Made by a program: the position numbers and the translations under genes. From Cyanobacteria bacterium SZAS-4 (GTDB taxonomy: Bacteria > Cyanobacteriota > Vampirovibrionia > Obscuribacterales > Obscuribacteraceae), in contig JAFEAT010000011.1 of NCBI GenBank assembly GCA_018266255.1, forward strand, positions 289,003 to 353,002: DNA of 64,000 bases. Direction: 5' to 3'. A model generated the notes under the pieces. The model saw nothing but the letters and a program-made list of their open reading frames with translations, searched no databases and was not told the origin of the DNA. Of this stretch, positions 8,162 to 17,299 are shown in pieces (the stretch's first letter is position 1; each line of letters begins with the position of its first letter).

Positions 8162-9784
8162 TTAAGGTGTGGGCACCGCAACTGGTGCTGTTCCGGCAGA
8201 GGCTGGTGTCACAACTGTTGTCGTGGTTGTTGTCGTTGTGGTTGCGGTTGCAGTCGGAGCACCACCGATGTTGATACCGATTACGCTGCCGCTGACAATG
8301 ATGTCCACGCGTCTATTGAGTTGACGACCTGCAGCAGTGCTGTTATCTGCAATTGGATCAGCTTGACCGAGACCTTTCGATGAGATCGTTGCGGCTGGAA
8401 GTCCTTCTGTGATCAAGTTTTGTCTGACTGCATCAGCGCGTTGTTGCGAGAGTTTCATATTGAATGCAGGAGTGCCGGTGTTGTCGGTGTATCCTTCAAT
8501 CGAGAGATTCAGTCCTGGGTGCGCTGCGATGATTCCAGAGAGCTTGGCTAACTTCAGTTGAGCGTCAGTGCTGAGCGTGTACTTGCCGAGATCGAAAAGA
8601 ACGTCGGCCATGTTCACCACCAAACCGCGTGAAGTTTCTGACGTTTGCAGCACCGCATTTAGTTGCTGCAAAAGTTGTGTGCGTAACGCAACAGTTGCCG
8701 CTCGCGCTTTTGCTGCTTCCGCATCAGCTTGAGCCGCTGCCGCTTGCAAAACTTGTGCTTTCGCCGCCGCATCTGCCGCCGCGATATCGGCTGCGGCTTT
8801 CTGTTGTGCGGCTGCTGCCGCTGCTTGTGCCGCCGCTGCCGCCGCTTGCGCATTCATTTCGGCTTCCTTTGCAGCGGTCAACTCGGCTTGACGTTTAGCT
8901 TCTTTCGCGGCTTGTGCTTCGGCAGTTGCTTTCGCCTGAGCCGCAGCAGCCAATTTCGCCGCTTCGATGCGTTGAGCCAACAATTTTTGTGCAGTCAATG
9001 AGCGGGCGTCTTCCGCAAACTGAATGGCTTGGCGAGCAGCGGAGATGATGTCGTTGTTATTGGAATTCTGGGCGACACAATTTTCCGCGAGCTGCAAACT
9101 TGTTTTCGCTTGCGCAAAAATTTGTGGGGCGTATTGTTCAGCGCCTCGATTTTTTGCGATGTCTACCGCATTCCGCGCTTCATACATATCGAGTGGTGCT
9201 TGTTTCAAATTCGGTGTGAGCGCCAACGGATTTCCTGCCTGCGCATATTCACTGCGCTTCATCAACTTGTAGCTGTTGTCTGGATAAATTTGCCCGGTTA
9301 TATTTTGGTTTTCCAAAACGATGACTTGACTCGGGATGCTCACTGCATAGTAGGGTTCTGCGGTGACGATCATGGCGAAGGTTTGCGACTGCGATTTGAC
9401 CTCGAGCTTGCCGTTGCCGTTGTTATCGAGATTGATTTCGCCCAAGTTCGTTGTGGTGCCATCGGGTGAAACTGTCCACAAAACGTATGTGAGAAATTCG
9501 GCACCAAGGCTTGTCGCCTGCGGCATGCTCGATACGCGCAAGATGATTGATGTGGCGCCCTGGCGTGGGTCGACCCAGGCGTTTCCGCTTGCTTGCGATG
9601 CGACACTGGTGCCAGCCATGTTCACTTTTTGGAAGCCGCTGCCGATTGGATAGCCGAAGGCAGATATCGTCGCGTTGACTATGTTGTCTTGCGAGTCTGT
9701 CTGCTGTTGCGCCTGCGCGGCGTGAGGCGCAGACGACAGTGACAAGCTCAGTGCCCACGTCATGATCTTCCAAGTGTGTCGCAT
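8162..9784 (-). CDS. Secreted OmpA-family peptidoglycan-binding protein with Ala-rich coiled coil
   Basis: Start at 9784 is set by AGGAG six bases before the ATG; a signal peptide (MRHTWKIMTWALSLSLSS..AQA) follows. The N-terminal third is a beta-rich domain of unknown family. Residues ~195-350 form a DUF4398-like helical region that becomes a very Ala/Gln/Glu-rich coiled coil rich in AKAAAAAQ-type runs. The C-terminal OmpA domain has VLFDLGKYTLSTDAQLKLAKL, IEGYTDNTG, SQQRADAVRQ.L and NRRVDI, the peptidoglycan-binding signature, then a Thr/Ala-rich tail. It probably tethers the envelope to the cell wall. The DNA of the Ala-rich region is repetitive in GCx codons. Confidence 0.9.
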   Translation of the reverse strand: MRHTWKIMTWALSLSLSSAPHAAQAQQQTDSQDNIVNATISAFGYPIGSGFQKVNMAGTSVASQASGNAWVDPRQGATSIILRVSSMPQATSLGAEFLTYVLWTVSPDGTTTNLGEINLDNNGNGKLEVKSQSQTFAMIVTAEPYYAVSIPSQVIVLENQNITGQIYPDNSYKLMKRSEYAQAGNPLALTPNLKQAPLDMYEARNAVDIAKNRGAEQYAPQIFAQAKTSLQLAENCVAQNSNNNDIISAARQAIQFAEDARSLTAQKLLAQRIEAAKLAAAAQAKATAEAQAAKEAKRQAELTAAKEAEMNAQAAAAAAQAAAAAAQQKAAADIAAADAAAKAQVLQAAAAQADAEAAKARAATVALRTQLLQQLNAVLQTSETSRGLVVNMADVLFDLGKYTLSTDAQLKLAKLSGIIAAHPGLNLSIEGYTDNTGTPAFNMKLSQQRADAVRQNLITEGLPAATISSKGLGQADPIADNSTAAGRQLNRRVDIIVSGSVIGINIGGAPTATATTTTTTTTTVVTPASAGTAPVAVPTP

Positions 9785-10046
9785 ATATTCTCCTGTTGCC
9801 AACTAGCTACAGTGCGTCTGTGGCGTTGTTTCGCACGATTTTACAACTCACTTTGATTGAATGGAGTTGTCATGGGTGCGGCGTGTCTCGAAACTTATTG
9901 TTGAGTTGCATTATCCACGGGCGCTGACGCTGCTAGTTTGAAGGTGAGGAGTTTGGCGACATGCGATAATCGCAAGAATTCTGTTTGCCGGGATGGCTAC
10001 ATATGTATTGTCGACGCTTTGTTGACAATTGAATCCGAGGTAATTT
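9785..10046. other. Divergent promoter region
   Basis: This 262-base gap lies between the OmpA-family gene (leftward) and the S9 peptidase (rightward) and must carry promoters for both. GAGG seven bases before the ATG at 10047 is the peptidase ribosome binding site. I see no strong dyad or relic. Confidence 0.4.
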
Positions 10047-12647
10047 ATGTCGAACTGGAAGTTACTCTGCAGTTATCTAGCTGTTGCGCTTATTGTCAAT
10101 GGTGCGCTTATGCCCAACGCCGATGCGCAGACTGAGTCGTTGTTGGCGAACGCGACGGTGCCATCTGCGAAACCAGCGGAAAACGCTTCTGGATACAGTC
10201 TTCCGCCCGAAAATATTCTCAAGGTCATGACGGCGCCGTCGCCTCCAACACCAAAAGTTAGCCCTACAAATGATGCTGTTCTGCTGGTGTCCTGGCAGGA
10301 TTACCCTTCCATCTCCCGTGTGGCTACGCCGTTCTTGCGCCTTGCGGGCGTGCGAGTCGAGCCGAAGAACCACAGCAAGCACGACAGTCCTGGCGGCTAC
10401 GGCATCACTCCTTGCGCGAGCAACTACGATGTGGTACGCACTGCAGATGGTGCCACGGTTCACATTGCTCTTCCCAAAGGCGGATGCGCGGGCAACCCTG
10501 TTTGGTCTGCTGATGGAAAACAATTCGCGTTCACGAACACCACCGCCAACTCGGTCGAATTATGGATTGCTGATGCCAAGACAGGCGCAGTGCGTCAAGT
10601 TTCGGGCGCCCAGATGAACCCAATGTTCGACAATGAATTCGAATGGATGCCAGACCAGAAAACCCTCCTGGTCAAGCTCGTGCCGCAAGGAATGGGCGCA
10701 CCGCCGGCGGAGTCACTCAAACCGGTCGGTCCAAGCATTCAGGAGTCGAAGGGTGAAAAAGGACAGAGCAGCACTTATGAAACTCGCGACACGTTGACTA
10801 ACAAACACGACGAGGATCTCTTCGATTATTATGGTGCCTCTCAAATTGCTTTAGTCGATACGGCAACTGCGAAGATCACGAACATTGGTAAGCCAGGAAA
10901 TTACGACACGATCGATCCTGCGCCAGACGGCAAACATGTGCTCGTCACTTCCATCCACAAACCTTATTCGTACATCACCACTTACGATCGTTTCCCGCAT
11001 GAAGTCGAAGTTTGGGATGTAACTAATCCTTCCAACGTTCTCAAAAAAACTATCGCTTCATTGCCACTTGCTGATCGCGTTCCTATTCATGGCGTTCCTA
11101 CTGGACCGCGCGAACATTCATGGCGTGCCACCGACCCAGCTACTCTCGTTTGGGCGGAAGCATTGGACGGCGGCGACTGGAACACCAAGGTACCGAATCG
11201 CGACAAGATAATGCTTCTGAAGGCACCATTCGATGCAGCACCGCTCGAGGTGACTAAAACAGAGCAGCGTTACGCAGGAATCGATTGGAGCGAAAAGCCT
11301 AATGTTGCTCTATTGCAAGAGTACGATCAAAACAGACATTGGAGACGGACATCTATATTCGACATCGACGATCGACAAGGAAAGCCTCGCTTACTTTGGG
11401 ATCTCTCCACTGACGAGAAGTACGCGCACCCGGGCAATCCTGTGCATCGTCAACTCGCCAATGGACCAAGGGTAATTCGTCAGAATGGAGACACGATTTA
11501 TCTTGCTGGAACTGGTGCGTCGACTGATGGCGATCGACCATTCCTCGATCGCCTCGATCTCAAATCGTTGAAAACGCAAAGACTATTTCGCAGCGATAAA
11601 AATTCATTGGAGCGTTTTCTCGCATTCACAACGCATGATGGAAAAGATGATGAACAGACCTTCCTGACGTGGTTTCAATCTCCTGTTGATCCGCCAAATG
11701 TGTATGTGCGAACGCTAGAAAAAGATGTCGAGGCGCCGGCGGGAGAAGCAACTGTTTCTTCAACCAGTGTTGCTTTGACTCACCTTCCAGATCCAGCGCC
11801 TGAAGTGCGCGCGATCAAAAAGCGCCTGGTGAAATACAAGCGCGCCGACGGCATGGACCTTTCCTTCACGCTGTACACTCCGCCTGGATACAAGGAAGGC
11901 ACTCGCGTTCCCACGATTCTGTATGCGTATCCTCTCGACTATGCAGACGCCAAGGTTGCCGGCCAGGTGACAGGTTCGCAGCAGACTTTCACGACCTTGC
12001 GTCAATACAAACTCTTGTTGCTCGCTGGCTACGCGATTATCGACAACACTTCTTTCCCTATCGTTGGCGATCCGAAGAAAGCGTATGACACTTATTTAGA
12101 GCAGCTAGTCGCCGATGCAAAGGCAGCAGTCGATGAAGCTGTTCGAATTGGTGTCGCTGATCCCGAGCGCATCGGCGTGACCGGACACAGCCATGGTGCG
12201 TTGATGACTGCAAATCTGATCGCACATTCGGATCTTTTCCGTGCGGGCGTTTCTACGAGTGGTGCCTATAACAAGATGCTTACGCCGTTCGGCTTTCAAA
12301 ACGAGCGTCGTTCTATATGGGATGCGCGTGATGTGTATTTGAAAGTGTCACCCTATTTCGTAGCGGATAAATTGAAGACGCCTTTGCTTCTTGTGCATGG
12401 TGCGGAAGATGCGAATCCTGGTACGACCCCGCTGCAGGCGACCACGCTATACGAGGCAGTGCGTGGTAACGGTGGCACGGTGCGTCTGGTGATGCTGCCG
12501 CACGAGCCGCATTGGTACACGGCGCTGGAATCGAATGAGCAGCTCGTTTCGGAGATGCTTAGTTGGTTCGATAAGTACGTAAAAGACGCGGCGCCTCGAA
12601 CTGCAGCAAATGTGTCCACATCAAATCCAACAACTCTAGAGAAGTAA
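10047..12647 (+). CDS. S9-family serine peptidase, glutamyl-endopeptidase-like (S9D)
   Basis: An exported alpha/beta-hydrolase peptidase. Signal peptide at 1-27 (LAVALIVNGALMPNADA), then the LPPENILKVMTAPSPPTP segment typical of S9D members, a WD-like beta-propeller to about residue 600, and a catalytic domain. The triad can be placed at Ser715 (GVTGHSHGALM), Asp788 (HGAEDANPGTTPLQ) and His822 (LPHEPHWYTALES). The nucleophile elbow is GHSHGA rather than the usual G-x-S-Y-G-G. Length (866 residues) fits the family. A GAGG site lies seven bases before the start. Its stop codon overlaps that of the convergent gene by 12 bases. Likely substrates are peptides in the periplasm or medium. Confidence 0.9.
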   Translation: MSNWKLLCSYLAVALIVNGALMPNADAQTESLLANATVPSAKPAENASGYSLPPENILKVMTAPSPPTPKVSPTNDAVLLVSWQDYPSISRVATPFLRLAGVRVEPKNHSKHDSPGGYGITPCASNYDVVRTADGATVHIALPKGGCAGNPVWSADGKQFAFTNTTANSVELWIADAKTGAVRQVSGAQMNPMFDNEFEWMPDQKTLLVKLVPQGMGAPPAESLKPVGPSIQESKGEKGQSSTYETRDTLTNKHDEDLFDYYGASQIALVDTATAKITNIGKPGNYDTIDPAPDGKHVLVTSIHKPYSYITTYDRFPHEVEVWDVTNPSNVLKKTIASLPLADRVPIHGVPTGPREHSWRATDPATLVWAEALDGGDWNTKVPNRDKIMLLKAPFDAAPLEVTKTEQRYAGIDWSEKPNVALLQEYDQNRHWRRTSIFDIDDRQGKPRLLWDLSTDEKYAHPGNPVHRQLANGPRVIRQNGDTIYLAGTGASTDGDRPFLDRLDLKSLKTQRLFRSDKNSLERFLAFTTHDGKDDEQTFLTWFQSPVDPPNVYVRTLEKDVEAPAGEATVSSTSVALTHLPDPAPEVRAIKKRLVKYKRADGMDLSFTLYTPPGYKEGTRVPTILYAYPLDYADAKVAGQVTGSQQTFTTLRQYKLLLLAGYAIIDNTSFPIVGDPKKAYDTYLEQLVADAKAAVDEAVRIGVADPERIGVTGHSHGALMTANLIAHSDLFRAGVSTSGAYNKMLTPFGFQNERRSIWDARDVYLKVSPYFVADKLKTPLLLVHGAEDANPGTTPLQATTLYEAVRGNGGTVRLVMLPHEPHWYTALESNEQLVSEMLSWFDKYVKDAAPRTAANVSTSNPTTLEK

Positions 12648-14516
12648 TTTCAAAAGTAGTAGTTGCAAGGTGAGGTTTTTACCTTTATTGGTTAAGCGAG
12701 CTTGCATGTCGTTAGCTTCCACCAAATGACGTTCGGTCAGTAGTTTCAGTTCTTCCGCTAACTTTCCAGGTGGACTATTTGGTTCCAAGCAATTTAGGAG
12801 CGACGATGTCGCGCTCTCGTGTCCGTACAAGGTTCGGAGAATACAACGTTGCGCTTTAGAAAGCTCGCAGTACTGATCAATAGCGTCACTGGTGCGAACT
12901 CCCATCGACTGCAAATTGGGGTGATCTTTGGTCCACTGCACCAATCTCATTGGTTGAGAATATTGATCTGGTGGAATTGCGTCATAAAAGCCTTCCTTAA
13001 ATCCTCCTGGTTGCCACGAAGCGCACTGCAAGTAGTCTGACAATGTGCATGTCACCCGTCCGTCTGCCTGTTCTTTCCCTGCTTCGGTTTCGGAAGACAG
13101 AATAGCCTGCAAACCTGCTTCAATCACAACGTGCCCATTCGCGTTAATGAATTTCAATTTTTGAATCTGATAGAGTATATAGTCGCTATTATTGCTGTCG
13201 AATTCCAGCTGATAGCTCATAATTCCTTTACTCCATTCGGTACGCAAGTGTATGGCGCGGGTTTCAAGAATGTCGGGAGATTCAACATTGCGCACCGCCA
13301 CCAAATATGGTGCCCACTCCCGTTCTTTGCTGTATTTCCATTTTGCTAGCCGAAACGAACCTGACTTATCCTTATCCGGTTCGATGATCACCGGGAACGT
13401 CAACGCTTTCTCGCCAACAATGCGCCCTATAATTTCGATCGGCGGCCCGTGTCCAAGCGGAGCTTCGCCAAACGCAGAAAAGTCGTAAAAATTGATTTTG
13501 TCCATGGAAGGGCCGGCTTCTCTTCCGGCTCGTGTATCGTCATTTAAAATTTCGGACAACTTCAGGACCGAGTCTTTTTTTGAACTGAAAATGGAAGTTT
13601 GGCGGCTGCAAAATCTGTAGCACAAATTATTTTGCGTGAAAATATCTTCGTCTATATCTGGAGATAAAAATGTCGTACTGTGATATCTGAAGGAACAGGG
13701 GTTGACACTAGTCATCCATGGCTGATAGTGAGAACGGATGTTTCGCAGGACAATCCTATTACCCATTGAGTGTGCAACAATGTCGATCGCCGAATGTGCA
13801 TCCTTCTTTTCCAGTTTCTGCATAAACGAATCGAAATCTTCTTGCGCCCATTCGTTATTTACTTGATCCTGAACGTACGTTAGCGGAAGAAACGAATTGC
13901 TTTTAGCAGGCCAGCTAAAAATCACGACCGGTTCTTGGCTTGCTGCTGAGAGGCGCGCAGCACGAAGGAGGGCCGCCTTGAAATCATTGTTAAAACCATG
14001 GACAAAAACAATAATTCTCGAATTTGGTTCTGGCAACGATGCCTTGAAGTCCTTCCAAAAGTTTTCAAATGGATCGCCAATATACAATGAAGTATTTTCG
14101 GCACCTATTAGTTTGCACTTCCACTTGTTCGAACCATCATTGCTAAAACTCCAATTTGCAGCTTTCAGCTTTTGCTGCTCGGTGAGGTTGTTTTTCAAAG
14201 TGTCTGGTGTAGGAACTGTGACGTTTACGCATCCGTAGTCCAGACCTATGGCAGGAGCTTGCCTACGTTTGTTCAAGTACTTCAGCGGTTTTTTTTCGTC
14301 ACGGTGGTAAAAACGCCGACCAGATTCAAATTTAAATGATTCCTGATTTGTTGCGCGATCTGTTGCGTAGAAAACCGGAATGGAAACAAATTTGTCATTT
14401 CGTGTAGCTGCTAATGATTTTCCGATTGATACAGCGCTTAGAGCAAGAATTAAAATAAGAAACCAGGCGTGTTTTGTCGACAGTTTGAACTTAATAACGG
14501 CAGAACGACCTAGCAT
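12636..14516 (-). CDS. DUF900-type alpha/beta hydrolase, membrane-anchored or secreted
   Basis: N-terminal hydrophobic segment (WFLILILALSAVSIG, ~18-32), then PVFYATDRATNQ, the typical opening of the COG4782/DUF900 esterase-like family. The oxyanion region is VFVHGFNNDF (171-180) and the nucleophile elbow IVAHSMGN gives Ser250; a candidate His lies in PLGHGPPIEI. Residues ~375-626 form an extra C-terminal region of unknown fold, making it longer than most family members. GAGGA precedes the ATG. It follows the secreted gene upstream by 42 bases and is probably translated from the same message, suggesting a two-protein envelope function. Confidence 0.8.
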   Translation of the reverse strand: MLGRSAVIKFKLSTKHAWFLILILALSAVSIGKSLAATRNDKFVSIPVFYATDRATNQESFKFESGRRFYHRDEKKPLKYLNKRRQAPAIGLDYGCVNVTVPTPDTLKNNLTEQQKLKAANWSFSNDGSNKWKCKLIGAENTSLYIGDPFENFWKDFKASLPEPNSRIIVFVHGFNNDFKAALLRAARLSAASQEPVVIFSWPAKSNSFLPLTYVQDQVNNEWAQEDFDSFMQKLEKKDAHSAIDIVAHSMGNRIVLRNIRSHYQPWMTSVNPCSFRYHSTTFLSPDIDEDIFTQNNLCYRFCSRQTSIFSSKKDSVLKLSEILNDDTRAGREAGPSMDKINFYDFSAFGEAPLGHGPPIEIIGRIVGEKALTFPVIIEPDKDKSGSFRLAKWKYSKEREWAPYLVAVRNVESPDILETRAIHLRTEWSKGIMSYQLEFDSNNSDYILYQIQKLKFINANGHVVIEAGLQAILSSETEAGKEQADGRVTCTLSDYLQCASWQPGGFKEGFYDAIPPDQYSQPMRLVQWTKDHPNLQSMGVRTSDAIDQYCELSKAQRCILRTLYGHESATSSLLNCLEPNSPPGKLAEELKLLTERHLVEANDMQARLTNKGKNLTLQLLLLKLLL

Positions 14517-14558
14517 TTCTCATCCTCTGTATTGGGTGATTCCGGTATCCCTCAGAAG

Positions 14559-16187
14559 CTAGTCAGCACCACCCGGACTAGAAACATCTTTCAACGAGTC
14601 ATCTGCCTTGATCTCCTTGAGACCTTTGGTGTTAATTAGAAAAGCTCTTTGACCAGCTGATTGAAGTTGATACTGGCTTGGTTCTGATTTGCCAAATGCT
14701 CCTCTTATTATTGATGTTATTGCATCTCCATTGTAGTCAGCCGAACGCAAAGCAAGAAGATCTGCTGGTCCTTCAATCGCGGAGGAGAGAGGTAAGAGTG
14801 CCTCGTCGTAAACTCTGGCACTGCAAAACGGCGCTGTTAGGAGCAGCTCATAGTTAAGTAGGCAGTTCAGTCTCAAGTAACGTGGATCCGCTGAAGTTGA
14901 TGGTTGCGAGATTACCTCCGTATGAGTGGTTACCGCTTTTGTACTTGGATCGATAGTTACTCGCTTAATTGTTCTTGTCTGGGCACCGATGCTGTTGATT
15001 GCAATTTTAGTGACCGATGGTTCAAGCTCTTTCGGCTCCGAGGCTTTCGCAGCTGGAGCTACCGGCGTAAATGTTCGATTTTTTGTCACTTTATCGATTT
15101 TTCTTAGCTCTGGCTTGCCATTGGAAGTATACGAAGTATTCTTTTCGTGGTACTCAGAAATGGTTGTCGTCACTGTGTGGGCCGGCTGACTCGGTTGTGT
15201 GGTCACCATTGGCGATGGCAGTGGACTGGTAGGAGTCGTTATTACATCAGAACTGGAAATAGCGAGGCTGCTTGCCTTTTCCAGTTTCCGAACCGCAAAC
15301 AAAACGTACGTGGTTTTATTACCGAACATGATTTGCTGTTTCTTAGCCGGATAGTATGTCCAGGATGCACTTCCACTTCTAGTTGCAATGCCAGACACAG
15401 TTGGTAGATTGTAGATGTATTTCCACTCTTGGGTGTGCTTCCAATCTACGCTCCCACCGGCGAATCCACTATATTCCGGTTTGGCTTGTATATCCAGTGT
15501 TTGCGTGTCGTCGAAGTTGGGAGACAAATAGACGGACGTGGGATATATGGACAAAATTTTGACGTTCTTTTCTTCTTCGTTTCGAAAATTTTTCGCCAGA
15601 CTATTGAGCTGTCGTCTTGCGGCAGAAAAATTCTGGTGTAAATCGTCCTTGGATGCAAACAACTCATTTGGACTCGCTGGATTTTTTTCCAGCTTAAGCT
15701 GATCATCACCGAAAAACAAATCGCGCACCTTTGTAACTACGCCACTATCGCGCCGCGGTTGGACGGCTCCATCGTGCTTTCCGTCCTTATCTGTCACGTC
15801 CATAAATTCTTCAAACCGTGCAAATCGATACGAGCTTAGGGAATTGAGTCCAAACGGCAGGTGCCTCATTGCGGGAATGTTGAACTGAGTGGACAGTATG
15901 TAATAGTCCCATTCTGTGGACACAGGCTGTTCTAACCGCACTAGCATCGGCTCACCTAGAAAATGCCAGTTTCCTACGTTGAGGACATATGTCCGAGTTG
16001 GAAGATCCATTGCCGCGCGGACAAGTCCCGTCGTTTTTCGAACATCTTTAGAAATATCGGCGTAGAGCTTTGCATGCGTTGGTTGCGCACTGAACAGAAC
16101 GCTGGTTAACATCGGAATGAACCAGCTCAATTTGTTCAAAGACATTGTTTGTTTAGTCGAAATCTTTTTTGTGTAAAACAAGCGCAT
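14559..16187 (-). CDS. Secreted protein of unknown family
   Basis: A 542-residue protein with a good start (AAGGA seven bases before ATG 16187) and a signal peptide ending PTHA. The N-terminal half has a mixed alpha/beta composition with YYILSTQFNIPAMRHLPFG; the middle is a Ser/Thr/Pro-rich linker (~310-410); the C-terminus contains LNCLLNYELLLTAPFCSAR. No motif I recognise. It precedes the DUF900-type hydrolase by 42 bases on the same strand, so the two likely form an operon. Confidence 0.75.
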   Translation of the reverse strand: MRLFYTKKISTKQTMSLNKLSWFIPMLTSVLFSAQPTHAKLYADISKDVRKTTGLVRAAMDLPTRTYVLNVGNWHFLGEPMLVRLEQPVSTEWDYYILSTQFNIPAMRHLPFGLNSLSSYRFARFEEFMDVTDKDGKHDGAVQPRRDSGVVTKVRDLFFGDDQLKLEKNPASPNELFASKDDLHQNFSAARRQLNSLAKNFRNEEEKNVKILSIYPTSVYLSPNFDDTQTLDIQAKPEYSGFAGGSVDWKHTQEWKYIYNLPTVSGIATRSGSASWTYYPAKKQQIMFGNKTTYVLFAVRKLEKASSLAISSSDVITTPTSPLPSPMVTTQPSQPAHTVTTTISEYHEKNTSYTSNGKPELRKIDKVTKNRTFTPVAPAAKASEPKELEPSVTKIAINSIGAQTRTIKRVTIDPSTKAVTTHTEVISQPSTSADPRYLRLNCLLNYELLLTAPFCSARVYDEALLPLSSAIEGPADLLALRSADYNGDAITSIIRGAFGKSEPSQYQLQSAGQRAFLINTKGLKEIKADDSLKDVSSPGGAD

Positions 16188-16606
16188 GGTGAATCCTTTG
16201 CGCAGGTAAACCGCTTCTAGAAGCCTAGTCTACTGCGCTGATTTAAGTGTCGCGGGATTCCGTACAGCTGAAATATATCGTTAGACGGCAGTGCAGTTTT
16301 TAAAATGGATATTAAAATGAAGAGCATCATTTGAGATACAAGAATGGCTTGAGATCAAGGTTTGAACTCAAGCAAGTGGAAATAGAGGGACTCCAGAGTA
16401 TGAGTATATCAGTACAACACGAACATCTCATCAACAGATAGATGCAGACTTAATAGTGTCTGGTTTTGGTGTCATTTCGTCCCGTCCGTTCCATACTTTC
16501 GCAATAGCCATAACTTTGCCAATAACTCTGACTATCCTTAGAGCTGAGGGCAGCAGTGAACGATCATACTCAGACATTGATCGTTCTCCTGGATGGGGGG
16601 AAGTGT
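16188..16606. other. Intergenic region between divergent genes
   Basis: About 420 bases between the secreted-protein operon and the XRE regulator. It contains only short frames, including a 13-codon frame from an ATG near 16400 that ends at a TAG near 16440. No dyad, relic or RNA gene is evident to me. Regulatory signals for both flanking genes are presumably here. Confidence 0.4.
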
Positions 16607-17029
16607 ATGGACAAAGAATTCGTTGGTGGTGCGGGTGCTACTACTGATTGCACTGAACTTGCCGACACAAAAAGGAAACAACTTCAGCTAGCGGCCAATG
16701 TCTTTCTAACAGAAGCTAGGCTCCGACAGAAAAGTGTGGAATTCATAGTTGAAGAATTTGCTGGAAACAATCAAGCAAGCCAGAATTTCGAACATCATGA
16801 TGTCGGTTTTTGCATGGCCACAGGTATTGCTATCGCCAGGCGTCGACGACAACTTTCAATGTCACAGAAACTATTGAGTGGACTTTCTGGCATTCAACGC
16901 TCCTACATTTCTGATGTGGAAAGTGGTCGAAGAAATCTCAGCTTGCGAAATCTAGTTGCACTGGCCGGTGCCCTTGGTCAAAGCGCATCGACTCTATTAG
17001 CGACTATTGAAGAGATCTGCACAGAATGA
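16607..17029 (+). CDS. XRE-family transcriptional regulator
   Basis: A 140-residue protein. The ATG at 16607 is preceded by GGGGGAAG, a strong ribosome binding site; the frame is open upstream to 16556. The C-terminal ~55 residues are a cro/C1 helix-turn-helix: ATGIAIARRRRQLSMSQKLL, SGIQRSYISDVESGRRNLS, LRNLVALAGALGQSASTLL, with the S-I-S-x-x-E-x-G-R-R-x-x-x-L pattern. The N-terminal ~80 residues are unrelated and could be a ligand or partner domain. It lies 270 bases before the FAD oxidase and could regulate the 17.3-25.4 kb genes. Confidence 0.85.
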   Translation: MDKEFVGGAGATTDCTELADTKRKQLQLAANVFLTEARLRQKSVEFIVEEFAGNNQASQNFEHHDVGFCMATGIAIARRRRQLSMSQKLLSGLSGIQRSYISDVESGRRNLSLRNLVALAGALGQSASTLLATIEEICTE

Positions 17030-17299
17030 GTCAACTTAGCTGCAAAGCATCATGAATACCGGATATCCAATGTCTGATTTTAATTAATTGTTTCAACAAC
17101 TTGGGCTTCGCCGACAAACTTTAGAGAGTGTCCGATTTGAGTGACATTACATAACTAATTTAATCTTCGCATGATGACTGAGTTGTGTTGAGTCAAACAC
17201 GTTGATAAGAGAGATGAATGTAGTCTCACCGAGAACTCTTTAAGTAATGCAGACAACAAAATGAATAACTGAGTTTGGGTATATTGCGCACGAGATCAT

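Noticed and set aside
8659..9001. Several long frames on both strands over the Ala-rich part of the OmpA-family gene
   Set aside because: Repetitive GCx codons leave few stops in the other frames; the encoded peptides are low-complexity Arg/Gln or Leu/Pro strings.
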